In this document: positions 10,065-19,203 of the stretch, piece by piece
Layout: the number at the start of each line of letters is the position of its first letter
Position numbering within the stretch: the first letter of the stretch is position 1
From: Rhodococcus sp. IEGM 1381
GTDB taxonomy: Bacteria > Actinomycetota > Actinomycetes > Mycobacteriales > Mycobacteriaceae
Assembly: GCF_030056795.1 (NCBI RefSeq)
Contig: NZ_JASHKQ010000001.1
Coordinates: 1,922,001-1,986,000 of the forward strand
Length of the DNA: 64,000 bases
Reading direction: 5' to 3'
The notes under the pieces: model-generated
Seen by the model: the letters and a program-made list of their open reading frames with translations, nothing else
Databases searched by the model: none
What the model was told of the DNA's origin: nothing
Program-made: the position numbers and the translations under genes

Positions 10065-11693
10065 GTGGACGGACCGATTCTTCTTCTCGTAGTCATCTTC
10101 GCGATTGCCGTCGCCGGTTTCGCCAAGCGTCTGGACCTACAGGTCCCGCTCGTTCTGGTCACCGTCGGGTCCATCGCGTCCTTCGTTCCCGGCGTTCCGC
10201 ATGTCAGTCTCTCGCCCCAGCTGATCCTCGGCGTGGTGCTTCCGCCGCTGCTCTACTCGGCCGCGCTCGACTTCTCGTTCGTCACCTTCCGGCGGAACCT
10301 CGGCCAGATTCTTCGGCTCGGACTGGTCATGGTGATCGTGACGACGGTCGCCGTGGGCTGGTTCGCGAATCTGCTGATTCCCGAACTGACGCTCGGTGCG
10401 GCCCTGGTGCTCGGTGCCGTTGTGGCCCCACCCGATGCGGTGTCTGCGATCTCCGTCGGCCGCAAGCTCGGCCTCCCCGCGAGAATGATGGCCATCCTGA
10501 CCGGGGAGAGCCTGGTGAACGACGCGGCCGCGTTGACCCTGTTCACCCTGGCCGTGGCGTCGGTGACGGGTAGCCGCATCGAACTGGGTTCACCGGTGTT
10601 GTTCTTCGGATACGAGATCGTCGGGGGCGTTCTGGTCGGGCTGGTCCTGTCGCGCATCGTCCGGTTCATCCGCAAGCGCATCGCAGATTCGGCCCTCGAG
10701 ACAGTGCTCGGTCTCGTGCTGCCGTTCGCGGCCTATCTGGCGGCGGAGGAAATTCACGCCTCCGGTGTCCTTGCCGTTGTCACCGCCGGCTTCGTGTTGG
10801 GCCGCATCACCGCAGACGTCTCGGTCACCACTCGGGTCCAGGAACGTCAGGTGTGGCCGACGCTGGATCTGCTCCTCGAGGCATTCGTGTTCGCCTACAT
10901 GGGTTTACAGCTGAAATTCGTGATCGAGGAAGTGCAACGCGAGGGGTTGCCGGTCCATCATGTATTCGGGTATGCGCTGGTGGTGCTCGTAGTGGTCATG
11001 GCTGTCCGTCCTGCCTGGATTTTCGTCAATTCGGGTCGACACATGTTGTTTCGCAGACTGTTTCGGCGAAAGGCGCCACGCGAGACCGGTCTGAGCTGGC
11101 AGCAGAACCTGGTGCTCTCGTGGGCAGGTATGCGCGGAGTGGTGACGCTTGCCGCGGCCGCCGGTGTGCCGTTGACGACGGTGGTGGGGGACGAATTCCC
11201 CGGTCGCGCTGTGATTCAGGCCGTCGCATTCGTCGTCGCGGTCGGAACGTTGCTGCTGCAGGGCTTGACGCTTCCGCTGCTGATCCGCCGACTCGACGTC
11301 GCCGATCCACTCGAGCAGCAACGCACCGACAATCAGCGATTGCTTTCGCAGGCCATCGCCCGCACCGCCGCCGAGACCTACCTCGAGCGTGCTGCGAAGG
11401 ACGGAATCGAGGGGGTCGACAGCGATCGGGTAAGCGAGGTGATCTCGCGTGTTCGCCGTTCGGTACGGGCACGGTTGGACGCGGACGAGACCGAGGATCG
11501 AGAGAAGCGAATCGCCGCGGCCGGAGCGCTGTTCGATACCCTGCGGCACAACGTGCTGGTCGCGCAGCGGGCGGCGCTGGTCGCCGCCCGGGACTCGGGG
11601 GAGTTGGACGACGAAGCTCTGCGCGCAGTGTTGAATGGTCTGGACGTGGAAGAGATTGCGGCCGAAGCCCGCATCGAACGACGCACGATGTAG
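10065..11693 (+). CDS. CPA1-family Na+/H+ antiporter (NhaP-like)
   Basis: This membrane antiporter of 542 residues has 11-12 helices followed by a soluble tail of about 130 residues rich in Arg, Glu and Ala (from LLSQAIARTAAETYLERA onward). The CPA1 core motif with adjacent acids is visible in LVLGAVVAPPDAVSAISVGR and TGESLVNDAAALTLFTLA, the Asp being the ion-binding residue. It exchanges monovalent cations for protons to control cytoplasmic pH and sodium. The GTG at 10065 is preceded by CACAAT and seven bases, a leaderless pattern. Its stop is 28 bases before the lipase start. Confidence 0.9.
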   Translation: MDGPILLLVVIFAIAVAGFAKRLDLQVPLVLVTVGSIASFVPGVPHVSLSPQLILGVVLPPLLYSAALDFSFVTFRRNLGQILRLGLVMVIVTTVAVGWFANLLIPELTLGAALVLGAVVAPPDAVSAISVGRKLGLPARMMAILTGESLVNDAAALTLFTLAVASVTGSRIELGSPVLFFGYEIVGGVLVGLVLSRIVRFIRKRIADSALETVLGLVLPFAAYLAAEEIHASGVLAVVTAGFVLGRITADVSVTTRVQERQVWPTLDLLLEAFVFAYMGLQLKFVIEEVQREGLPVHHVFGYALVVLVVVMAVRPAWIFVNSGRHMLFRRLFRRKAPRETGLSWQQNLVLSWAGMRGVVTLAAAAGVPLTTVVGDEFPGRAVIQAVAFVVAVGTLLLQGLTLPLLIRRLDVADPLEQQRTDNQRLLSQAIARTAAETYLERAAKDGIEGVDSDRVSEVISRVRRSVRARLDADETEDREKRIAAAGALFDTLRHNVLVAQRAALVAARDSGELDDEALRAVLNGLDVEEIAAEARIERRTM

Positions 11694-11721
11694 ACGAACG
11701 CAATGTAGGAGCGCAGAGACA

Positions 11722-12903
11722 GTGAGGTCGAGCGGGTTGGTGGCGGCCGCGGCACTGGCGTTCGCACTGTCCGCCTGCAGCGCGCCGGTGGTGCCACCCG
11801 AACCGTCCGTCCCGGCAGCGATTGCTGCGCCCGAGGGCTCCGAGCGCGGCGCTATCGTGTCGGCGATGCAGCTGGGCCAGGTCGACATCGGCGTCGCGTA
11901 CCTCGGCGGGACGGCCTTCAAGATCGTCTACCGCACCACCGACGGGGTGAGCGGTGGCGGTACCGAGACGTCGGGAACGGTGTTCGTGCCCAGAGGTTCT
12001 GCGCCTGCGGGCGGCTGGCCGATCGTGTCGGTGGGGCACGGCACCACCGGCGTCACCGACGAATGCGCACCCTCGCTCTACCCGAATCTGTTGGGCACCG
12101 TCGGATTGGTGACGCCGTTCCTCGAGCGCGGCACCGTGGTGGTGGTGACCGACTACCAGGGGCTCGGCACACCAGGGGATCCGGCCTACCTCGACCGAGA
12201 CGCCGCCGCCTACGACGTCATCGACGCGGTTCGAGCGGCCCGCAACGTGGTGCCCGACGTCGGCACCCGGTGGGGCGCGGTAGGTACTTCTCAAGGTGGA
12301 CAAGCAGTCTGGGCCGCTGCCGAACGCAATGCCGACTACGGTGACGGCTTGCAGTTGGTGGGTGCCGCGGCGCTCTCTCCGGTGGCCGATGCCACTCGAT
12401 TCTTCGCACCCGAGACCGAACAGACCTTGGCGCGCCAGTTGCTGGTGCCGTACCTCGTAGAGGGTCTGCACGCGGTGGAATCGAGCGTCGACCGCTCGGA
12501 CTACATTCGCGGATCGTTCGCAGACAACGTGACTGCACTGACGGCGTGCAGCGATCTGCTCGGCTTCTCCAAAGCCGACGCCGGAGCCGTCATCGATCCG
12601 GCCGACGCACTCCCGGCCACGGACCAGGCGGCGAACCGAATGTCGGACTGGCTTGCATCGGTGGCGTTGCCGAAGTCTCGCACCGAGGTCCCTTTGTTGG
12701 TACTGATCGGCGAGCGGGACGACCTGATCGATCCGCAGTGGACGCGTGCCGCCGCGACGAAAGCCTGCGCGTTGGGCGACGACGTCGAGTTGCGCTCCGA
12801 ACCGCAGCAGGGGCATGCCGATCTGGCGGCCAACGGCATCGGCGTCGACTGGCTCGTCGAACGATTCCTGAACGTACCGACTTCGAGTACGTGCGTGCCA
12901 TGA
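11722..12903 (+). CDS. Secreted lipoprotein lipase (LIP-type alpha/beta hydrolase)
   Basis: The 393-residue product begins with a short lipoprotein signal (hydrophobic Ala-rich stretch ending in LSAC), so it is predicted to be lipidated at Cys and held outside the membrane. The mature part has VGHGTTG near residue 100, VTDYQGLG, the nucleophile elbow GTSQGG and the late acid/His pair in LIGERDDLIDPQW and QQGHADLA. This is the pattern of the secretory lipase (LIP) family, which hydrolyses triacylglycerols or other esters. GTG at 11722 is chosen because the lipoprotein signal starts there and AGGAG precedes it by 10 bases. Its TGA overlaps the ATG of the downstream histidine kinase gene, so the two are probably cotranslated. 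Confidence 0.85.
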   Translation: MRSSGLVAAAALAFALSACSAPVVPPEPSVPAAIAAPEGSERGAIVSAMQLGQVDIGVAYLGGTAFKIVYRTTDGVSGGGTETSGTVFVPRGSAPAGGWPIVSVGHGTTGVTDECAPSLYPNLLGTVGLVTPFLERGTVVVVTDYQGLGTPGDPAYLDRDAAAYDVIDAVRAARNVVPDVGTRWGAVGTSQGGQAVWAAAERNADYGDGLQLVGAAALSPVADATRFFAPETEQTLARQLLVPYLVEGLHAVESSVDRSDYIRGSFADNVTALTACSDLLGFSKADAGAVIDPADALPATDQAANRMSDWLASVALPKSRTEVPLLVLIGERDDLIDPQWTRAAATKACALGDDVELRSEPQQGHADLAANGIGVDWLVERFLNVPTSSTCVP

Positions 12904-14072
12904 CGGCGGCCTTGGCCTGGCTGGCGGTGATCGTGGCGCTGATCGTCACGGTGATCGCAGTCATCAGCCTGCGTGGTCGACGTGATCTGACCACACCGGC
13001 CGAACGAGCCGTGCACTCCACCCTGCACACCGCATCGCTGGCGGCCAAGCCGCTGCGCGACGGTCTCGACGCCCGTTCTGCATCGGTCGCGGCGCCTCAT
13101 CTGCGGGTACTGACCGGGGCGGACGCACTGGGTATCTGCGATCCCGACGGTTCCCTGCTGGCCTGGGACGGTCCGTGGGAGGAGCTGACACCGGCGTTCG
13201 TGGAGGCGGCGAATCGAGCCGTGGACGGGCAGCGGCGAGTGTTGGTGCGTCTGCCGCTCGGTTCGATCCACCCGGTGAAGGCGCTGGTGGCGCAGCCGCT
13301 GGTAGTCGACGATTCGCCGGTGGTCGGGGTGTTGGGTGCGGCCATGGTCGACGAGCCGGGACCGGGCGTGCTCGGTGCCATCGCCGAGGTCGCTCGCTAC
13401 GCGTGTGGGCAGATCGAGCTCGCCGAACTCGATGCGTCGAGGGCTCGGTTGGACCGCGCCGAGGTGCGGGCGCTCCGGGCGCAGATCAGCCCGCACTTCA
13501 TCTACAACGCACTGGGCACCATCGCGTCGTTCGTCCGTACCGATCCCGATCGGGCCCGGGAACTGGTGCTCGAGTTCGCCGATTTCACTCGATATTCGTT
13601 CCGCAATGCCGGCGAGTTCACCGTGCTCGCGGACGAACTTCGCAACATCGACCGGTACCTGACGCTCGAGCGTGCTCGCTTCGGTGATTCTTTGCAGGTC
13701 TCGTTGCAGGTCGCGCCCGAGGTGTTGGGGGTTGCGCTGCCGTTCCTCGCGCTGCAGCCGCTCGTCGAGAATGCCGTTCGGCACGGTCTGTCCGGCAAGG
13801 CCGACGGCGGCCGCGTGACGATCATCGCCGCCGACGAGGGCACCGACGCGGTGATCAGCATCGAGGACGACGGCGTGGGGATGGACCCCGAGGTGCTGCG
13901 GTCGGGCAGCCTGCACACCGAGGACGCGGCTCATGTCGGATTGGCGAACGTGGACGATCGGCTGCGGGCGGCCTTCGGAAACGACTACGGTCTCGTCGTG
14001 GACACCGCACCGGGCGCAGGCACCAAGGTGAGCATGCGCGTGCCGAAATTCAGGCCGGGTGTGCGGGCATGA
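12900..14072 (+). CDS. LytS/YehU-type sensor histidine kinase
   Basis: This 390-residue sensor kinase has one N-terminal membrane helix (residues 3-23), a GAF-like region (about 50-150) and a HisKA_7TM-independent LytS-type kinase domain. The phosphoacceptor is in QISPHFIYNAL (His199) and the ATP-binding part has LVENAVRH, EDDGVGM and GLANVDDRL. The LytS five-helix input domain is absent, so signal perception must involve the single helix or the GAF-like region. ATG at 12900 overlaps the lipase stop (ATGA), and its own stop overlaps the response regulator start in the same way. Relatives (BtsS, YehU, LytS) sense pyruvate or related acids; the symporter just downstream supports a monocarboxylate signal, which is inference. 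Confidence 0.88.
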   Translation: MTAALAWLAVIVALIVTVIAVISLRGRRDLTTPAERAVHSTLHTASLAAKPLRDGLDARSASVAAPHLRVLTGADALGICDPDGSLLAWDGPWEELTPAFVEAANRAVDGQRRVLVRLPLGSIHPVKALVAQPLVVDDSPVVGVLGAAMVDEPGPGVLGAIAEVARYACGQIELAELDASRARLDRAEVRALRAQISPHFIYNALGTIASFVRTDPDRARELVLEFADFTRYSFRNAGEFTVLADELRNIDRYLTLERARFGDSLQVSLQVAPEVLGVALPFLALQPLVENAVRHGLSGKADGGRVTIIAADEGTDAVISIEDDGVGMDPEVLRSGSLHTEDAAHVGLANVDDRLRAAFGNDYGLVVDTAPGAGTKVSMRVPKFRPGVRA

Positions 14073-14869
14073 CGCAGGCCGAAACCACGGGCGGACGCGG
14101 ATTGGTCGTGCTCGCGGTGGACGACGAGCGCCCCGCGTTGGACGAACTCGCCTTCCTGCTACGCGAGCAGGATGCCGTCGCCGAGGTGTTCACCGCGCAG
14201 GACGCGACCACCGCATTGCGGCAGCTCCAGCAGTCCTCCGCACAACCGGTTGTCGATGCCGTGTTTCTCGACATCAATATGCCCGGCCTCGACGGACTCG
14301 AGCTGGCCGGCATTCTGTCGGCGTTCGCGCGGCCACCCGCCGTCGTGTTCGTCACCGCCCACGACGATCGGGCCCTCGCCGCATACGATCTGGGTGCCGT
14401 GGACTATCTGCTCAAGCCACTGCGTGAGGATCGGCTCGCCGAGGCGGTTCGACGCGTCCTGGTTGCCCGCCGTCGACCGGTGCAGTCCGCCGACACCTCA
14501 GCCGACGAGGTCATTCCGGTCGAACTCGGCGGAACCACCACGTTGGTGCATCGGTCCTCGGTCGCATGGGTCGAGGCCGACGGTGACTACGCCAGATTGC
14601 ATACCGGTACTGGCTCTCATCTCGTGCGGATACCGATCTCGGCACTCGAAAGTCGCTGGGCCGATTCGGGATTCCTACGGGTACACCGCTCCTATCTGGT
14701 CTCGCTGCGACTGGTGACGGGAATCCGTAGCGTCGGTTCGGGTCTGGTGGTGTGCGTGCGTGGAAGTGGTGATCTGGCCGCCTGCGAGTTGCCGGTGAGC
14801 CGCAGGCACGCCAGGGAGCTCAAGGACAGACTGGTCCGCGGGCCGCTGCAATCGTGGTCGTCGCGATGA
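14069..14869 (+). CDS. LytTR-family response regulator
   Basis: This DNA-binding response regulator of 266 residues has a receiver domain with the acidic pocket VDDE near residue 15, phospho-Asp68 in VFLDINMPG, the Thr in VFVTAHDD and Lys in YLLKPL. A LytTR DNA-binding domain fills the C-terminal half (LVHRSSVAWVEADGDYARLH, then FLRVHRSYLVSL). It overlaps the kinase gene by four bases and forms a two-component pair with it. The likely target is the DUF485/symporter pair that starts 13 bases after its stop. No tandem direct-repeat LytTR operator is obvious in that gap, so the operator may lie upstream of the operon. Confidence 0.92.
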   Translation: MTQAETTGGRGLVVLAVDDERPALDELAFLLREQDAVAEVFTAQDATTALRQLQQSSAQPVVDAVFLDINMPGLDGLELAGILSAFARPPAVVFVTAHDDRALAAYDLGAVDYLLKPLREDRLAEAVRRVLVARRRPVQSADTSADEVIPVELGGTTTLVHRSSVAWVEADGDYARLHTGTGSHLVRIPISALESRWADSGFLRVHRSYLVSLRLVTGIRSVGSGLVVCVRGSGDLAACELPVSRRHARELKDRLVRGPLQSWSSR

Positions 14870-14882
14870 TCAGGGGTGCGCG

Positions 14883-15242
14883 GTGAGTCAACCGCATCGG
14901 CAGCGCGTCGTACTCTCGCAGCGTCGCGGCGCACGGATGGTGCGCACCCGCGTCGAAGTGCAGGAGCAAACCGAGGTGGGCGACGCTCTGGTTCGTAGTC
15001 TCGTTCGTGCCCAGCTGCTGCTGTCGGTGCGGTTGGCGGTGATGACGCTGTCGATACTGTTCGCAATCCCACTGTCGGTCGTGCTGCTCGAACGTTTCAC
15101 CGATGTCGCGCTGCTGGGTATCGGGTTGCCGTGGTTGGTGCTGGGGGTGGCGATCTATCCGCTGCTCTTCGGGGTCGGCTGGGCGTACGTGCGCCGGGCC
15201 GAGCGCAACGAGACGGAGTTCGTCGGTCTGGTCGAGGACTAG
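14883..15242 (+). CDS. DUF485-like small membrane protein, putative symporter subunit
   Basis: This protein of 119 residues has a charged N-terminus of about 45 residues and two hydrophobic segments (about 46-68 and 75-100), the usual topology of DUF485/DUF4212 partners encoded just before solute:sodium symporters. The N-terminal tail is longer than in the second DUF485 gene of this window (116 aa, starting at 17138). GTG at 14883 follows an AGGGG; a start at the internal ATG (residue 19) is possible. The symporter GTG begins six bases after its stop, so translation is probably coupled. Confidence 0.65.
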   Translation: MSQPHRQRVVLSQRRGARMVRTRVEVQEQTEVGDALVRSLVRAQLLLSVRLAVMTLSILFAIPLSVVLLERFTDVALLGIGLPWLVLGVAIYPLLFGVGWAYVRRAERNETEFVGLVED

Positions 15243-15248
15243 GCGTCG

Positions 15249-16991
15249 GTGAACCAGTCCATTCCCGTCGCAACGGTGATCGCGCTGCTTCTGGCAGCTG
15301 CGGCCACCGTCGGCATCGGCGTCTACGGAGTTCGGTTGGCCCGGACCACGTCGGACTTTCTGGTGGCCTCACGTTCCGTCGGTCCGCGGTGGAACGCCGC
15401 GGCCATCAGCGGTGAATATCTTTCTGCTGCATCGTTTCTCGGTGTCGCCGGTCTCATAGCCAAATACGGTGCCGATGCGCTGTGGTATCCCGTGGGCTTC
15501 ACCGCGGGCTACCTGGGTCTGCTGCTGTTCGTCGCCGCGCCCCTGCGCCGGAGTGGTGCGTACACGGTGCCGGATTTCGTCGAATTCCGGCTCGGTGCAC
15601 CGTGGTTGCGGACCGTGGCCATGCTGGTGGTGGTGATCATCTGCGCGCTGTATCTGGTGCCGCAGTTCCAGGGCGCGGGCCTGACCTTGAACATCCTCCT
15701 CGGAGTACCGGGCTGGGTCGGGGCCCTGGCTGTAGGGCTCATCGTGATCGCCAACGTCGTCGGCGGCGGAATGCGCTCTATCACCTTCGTGCAGGCGTTC
15801 CAGTACTGGCTCAAGCTCACCGCGATCGCGATCCCGGCCTTGGTGTTGGCCGTGTACTTCTTCGCCGACGACCGTAGCGTCGGCAGCCCGGCCCCACCGA
15901 CGGTGTCCGAGGAGACCGTGGTCGACATCACCACCGATGTTCTCGTACAGGTGGATTCGCCGATCGTCGTATCCGTGGCGGGCACCCTCGACGACGAGAG
16001 CGTCGACGGGCGGATCCGCATCGAGGCCGGTGAACACCGCCTCGGATCAGGCACTTCGCTCACCTTGGACGCAGGCTCGCCCGTCCCCGTGGTGGCGGGA
16101 GCGCCGACGACCGACCGGGCGTGGTCGATGCCCGGCGGGGGACTGGGCGGCGCGCATCCGCTGTATCAGGTGCATTCGCTGATTCTGGCCACGTTCCTCG
16201 GAACCCTCGGCCTGCCGCACGTGCTGGTGCGGTTCTACACCAACCCGGACGGCCGAGCCGCGCGACTCACCTCGTTGACCGTCCTTGCGTTGCTCGGCAT
16301 GTTCTACCTGTTCCCGACGGTGCTCGGCGTCTTCGCTCGCCTGTACGTGCCGCAACTGCTCATCACCGGGGCATCGGACGCCGCGGTACTGCTGTTGCCC
16401 GGCTCGGTGCTGTCCGGAATTCCGGGGCAGCTGCTCGCCGCTCTCGTGGCCGCCGGCGCCATCGCAGCATTCCTGTCGACCTCGTCCGGTCTGCTGGTCA
16501 GCATCGCCGGAGTGTTGAGTACCGATGTGCTCTCGGGCAAAGTGCGAGACTTCCGCGTCGCCGCGATACTCGCCGGCGCTGTACCGCTTGCCCTGTCGAT
16601 CGGCGTTGTCTCACTCGACCTTTCACGCACAGTCGGGCTCGTGTTCGCCGTTGCGGCGTCCACCCTGTGTCCACTGCTCGTACTCGGTATCTGGTGGCGC
16701 GGACTGACCGCAGCAGGAGCAGCAACCGGACTGCTCCTCGGCGGCGGGATCTCCCTCGTGGCCGCGTCGATCTCCGTCGTCACCCCCATCTCCGACGGCA
16801 TCCTCGGCGGTTGGGCGGCAGCGATACTCGGCTACCCGGCCGCGGTCAGCGTTCCCGTCGCCTTCGCCGCGATGATCGTCGTCAGCCTCGCCACCCGAAA
16901 AACGGTGCCGTCGGACATCTCCCGCATCTTCGCCCGACTGCACCTGCCCGAGGGCCTCGACATGGGCAAAGACCGAGAGCGCGAACTGTAG
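15249..16991 (+). CDS. ActP/MctC-like solute:sodium symporter (SSS family)
   Basis: This symporter of 580 residues has about 13 helices. SSS hallmarks are SRSVGPRWNAAAISGEYLSA in helix 1-2 and the conserved LGTLGLPHVLVRFYTNPD. The closest functional group is ActP/MctC, which imports acetate, pyruvate or propionate. Unlike the second symporter (17485-19119) it carries a soluble insertion at about residues 215-295, rich in Val, Asp and Thr with a beta character, between two helices. Its cistron follows a LytS/LytTR pair and a DUF485 gene, so it is probably induced by that system. The exact substrate is inferred. Confidence 0.87.
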   Translation: MNQSIPVATVIALLLAAAATVGIGVYGVRLARTTSDFLVASRSVGPRWNAAAISGEYLSAASFLGVAGLIAKYGADALWYPVGFTAGYLGLLLFVAAPLRRSGAYTVPDFVEFRLGAPWLRTVAMLVVVIICALYLVPQFQGAGLTLNILLGVPGWVGALAVGLIVIANVVGGGMRSITFVQAFQYWLKLTAIAIPALVLAVYFFADDRSVGSPAPPTVSEETVVDITTDVLVQVDSPIVVSVAGTLDDESVDGRIRIEAGEHRLGSGTSLTLDAGSPVPVVAGAPTTDRAWSMPGGGLGGAHPLYQVHSLILATFLGTLGLPHVLVRFYTNPDGRAARLTSLTVLALLGMFYLFPTVLGVFARLYVPQLLITGASDAAVLLLPGSVLSGIPGQLLAALVAAGAIAAFLSTSSGLLVSIAGVLSTDVLSGKVRDFRVAAILAGAVPLALSIGVVSLDLSRTVGLVFAVAASTLCPLLVLGIWWRGLTAAGAATGLLLGGGISLVAASISVVTPISDGILGGWAAAILGYPAAVSVPVAFAAMIVVSLATRKTVPSDISRIFARLHLPEGLDMGKDREREL

Positions 16992-17073
16992 GGCGCACCG
17001 CTCGGCCGCCATTCTCGACCGCTCGTCGCACACTCCCGCAGCCCACCGTGTGATCGACGCCACCTCCTGATTT

Positions 17074-17089
17074 TGTGACCTGACTCTCA
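17074..17089. promoter_or_regulatory. CRP/GlxR-like operator upstream of the mctBC-like operon
   Basis: TGTGACCTGACTCTCA matches the CRP/GlxR consensus TGTGA-N6-TCACA except for one base in the right half. A TAGAGC hexamer at 17107-17112 would place transcription near 17119, with the operator centred about 38 bases upstream, close to a class II activator position. TACTGT at 17091-17096 is an alternative -10 that would place the site inside the promoter. Confidence 0.5.
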
Positions 17090-17137
17090 CTACTGTTCCG
17101 ACTCAGCTAGAGCTCACATCTACTTCAGGAGTCCAAG

Positions 17138-17488
17138 GTGACCGCACCGGAAACCAATTCGCCACCGGACGCGCAAGCGTTCGTAGACATGCAGGCCAGT
17201 CCGGAGTTCCAGGAACTCCGACGTCGCCTGCGTAGCTTCGTGTTCCCGATGGCCGGGTTCTTCCTGGTCTGGTACGTCGTCTACGTGCTGCTGAGCACCT
17301 ACGCCGTCGACTTCATGTCGACCAAGGTGTGGGGCAACATCAACGTCGGCCTGCTGCTCGGCCTCGGCCAGTTCGTCACGACGTTCGCCATCACCGGCAT
17401 CTATGTGAAGTTCGCCAACCGTGAACTCGATCCTCGCGCCGCAGCCTTGCGCGCCGAGATGGAAGCCTCCCAGGGAGCCAAGTCGTGA
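17138..17488 (+). CDS. mctB: DUF485 protein, MctB-like symporter subunit
   Basis: This membrane protein of 116 residues has a cytoplasmic N-terminus (FVDMQASPEFQELRRRLRSF) and two helices (FPMAGFFLVWYVVYVLLSTY and a second around residue 70-90), then a charged tail. The motif and its position directly before a symporter are those of Corynebacterium MctB (DUF485). AGGAG lies six bases before the GTG. Its TGA overlaps the GTG of the symporter, so the two subunits are translationally coupled. The gene symbol is by analogy. Confidence 0.85.
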   Translation: MTAPETNSPPDAQAFVDMQASPEFQELRRRLRSFVFPMAGFFLVWYVVYVLLSTYAVDFMSTKVWGNINVGLLLGLGQFVTTFAITGIYVKFANRELDPRAAALRAEMEASQGAKS

Positions 17489-19119
17489 ACGTATTAGCCC
17501 AGGCCGCCGACACCACCGTCGGTGAACCGCTCGTCAACATCGCGATCTTCGGTGCGTTCGTCCTCATCACGATGGCCGTCGTCATTCGCGCATCGAAGAA
17601 GAACGCGACCTCCGCGGAGTTCTTCACCGCCGGTGGCGGATTCTCCGGACCGCAGAACGGCGTCGCCATCGCCGGTGACTACCTCTCTGCGGCAAGCTTT
17701 CTCGGTATCGCCGGTGCCATCGCCGTCTATGGCTACGACGGCTTCCTGTACTCCATCGGCTTCCTCGTCGCTTGGCTCGTCGCCCTGCTCCTGGTCGCCG
17801 AGTTGCTCAGGAACACCGGCAAATTCACCATGGCGGACGTGCTGAGCTTCCGGCTCAAGCAAGGCCCGGTTCGCACCGCGGCCGCGTTGTCCACCTTGAC
17901 CGTCTCGCTGTTCTACCTGCTTGCACAGATGGCAGGTGCCGGCGGACTCGTCGCATTGCTGCTCGACATCTCCGACCGCACCGGGCAGTCCATCGTCATC
18001 GCCATCGTCGGTGTGCTGATGATCGCGTACGTGCTCATCGGCGGCATGAAGGGCACCACCTGGGTGCAGATCATCAAGGCCGTTCTGCTCATCGCCGGCG
18101 CCGCATTCATGACCGTTCTCGTGCTCGCCAAGTTCGGCCTGAACTTCTCCGAGCTGCTCGGTAGCGCACAGGCCATGGTGTCCTCGTCGGCAAGCGACGC
18201 CGTCGCAGCGCGCGACGTCATCGAGCCCGGTGCCCAGTACGGCGGCAGCGCCACCTCGAAGATCAACTTCCTCTCGCTCGGTATCGCACTCGTGCTCGGC
18301 ACTGCGGGTCTGCCGCACGTGCTGATGCGCTTCTACACGGTGCCCACCGCCAAGGAAGCTCGTCGCAGCGTCGTGTGGGCCATCGCGCTCATCGGTGCGT
18401 TCTACCTGTTCACCCTCGTGCTCGGCTACGGTGCCGCAGCGATCGTCGGACCGGACCGCATCCTGGCCTCGGCCGGTGGTCAGAACTCCGCGGCCCCGCT
18501 GTTGGCGTTCGAGCTCGGCGGCGTCATTCTGCTCGGCGTCATCTCGGCGGTTGCCTTCGCGACCATCCTCGCCGTGGTCGCCGGCTTGACGATCACCGCG
18601 TCGGCGTCGTTCGCTCACGACATCTATGCGAGCGTCATCAAGAAGGGCAAGGTCGACGACAAGAAGCAGGTCAAGGTCTCGCGGATCACGGCCGTCGTCA
18701 TCGGCATCCTGGCCATCGGCCTCGGCATCCTCGCCAACGGGCAGAACATCGCCTTCCTGGTGGCTCTCGCGTTCGCCGTCGCTGCGGCCGCGAACCTGCC
18801 GACCATCCTGTACTCGCTGTTCTGGCGTCGCTTCACCACCACCGGCGCACTGTTCAGCATGTACGGAGGCCTGATCTCGACGATCGTGCTGATCATCTTC
18901 TCCCCGGCCGTCTCCGGATCGCCGACGTCGATGGTTCCCGGCTCGGACTTCGCCTGGTTCCCGCTCTCCAACCCGGGCATCGTGTCGATCCCGCTGGCAT
19001 TCATCCTCGGCATCGTCGGAACACTGATCTCGAAAGACACCGAGAACACCGACAAGCAGGCCGAAATGGAGGTTCGCTCCCTCACCGGCATCGGTGCGGA
19101 AAAGGCCAGCTCGCACTGA
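17485..19119 (+). CDS. mctC: MctC/ActP-like cation:monocarboxylate symporter
   Basis: This SSS symporter of 544 residues has 13 predicted helices. The sodium/substrate region is GDYLSAASFLGIAGAIA and the conserved core is LGTAGLPHVLMRFYTVPTAK. Family knowledge: Corynebacterium MctC imports pyruvate, acetate and propionate. The N-terminus begins at a GTG overlapping the DUF485 stop. Three or four helices after the core an ITASASFAHDIYASVIKK segment matches ActP. A strong terminator follows 23 bases downstream. Within this window it is a paralogue of the gene at 15249-16991, so the locus holds two complete, separately controlled modules. The gene symbol is by analogy. Confidence 0.9.
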   Translation: MNVLAQAADTTVGEPLVNIAIFGAFVLITMAVVIRASKKNATSAEFFTAGGGFSGPQNGVAIAGDYLSAASFLGIAGAIAVYGYDGFLYSIGFLVAWLVALLLVAELLRNTGKFTMADVLSFRLKQGPVRTAAALSTLTVSLFYLLAQMAGAGGLVALLLDISDRTGQSIVIAIVGVLMIAYVLIGGMKGTTWVQIIKAVLLIAGAAFMTVLVLAKFGLNFSELLGSAQAMVSSSASDAVAARDVIEPGAQYGGSATSKINFLSLGIALVLGTAGLPHVLMRFYTVPTAKEARRSVVWAIALIGAFYLFTLVLGYGAAAIVGPDRILASAGGQNSAAPLLAFELGGVILLGVISAVAFATILAVVAGLTITASASFAHDIYASVIKKGKVDDKKQVKVSRITAVVIGILAIGLGILANGQNIAFLVALAFAVAAAANLPTILYSLFWRRFTTTGALFSMYGGLISTIVLIIFSPAVSGSPTSMVPGSDFAWFPLSNPGIVSIPLAFILGIVGTLISKDTENTDKQAEMEVRSLTGIGAEKASSH

Positions 19120-19141
19120 TACACCCGCAGATCCGATCGAG

Positions 19142-19180
19142 AAGTGCCCGTGTGAGCAAGGCCTCACACGGGCACTTTTC
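19142..19180 (+). terminator. Intrinsic terminator after the symporter operon
   Basis: Perfect 15-bp arms (19142-19156 and 19163-19177) enclose a six-base loop and are followed by TTTTC. This is a canonical rho-independent terminator that separates the mctBC-like operon from the next gene. Confidence 0.9.
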
Positions 19181-19203
19181 GTTCAGCGGTTACCATCCCT
19201 GCT

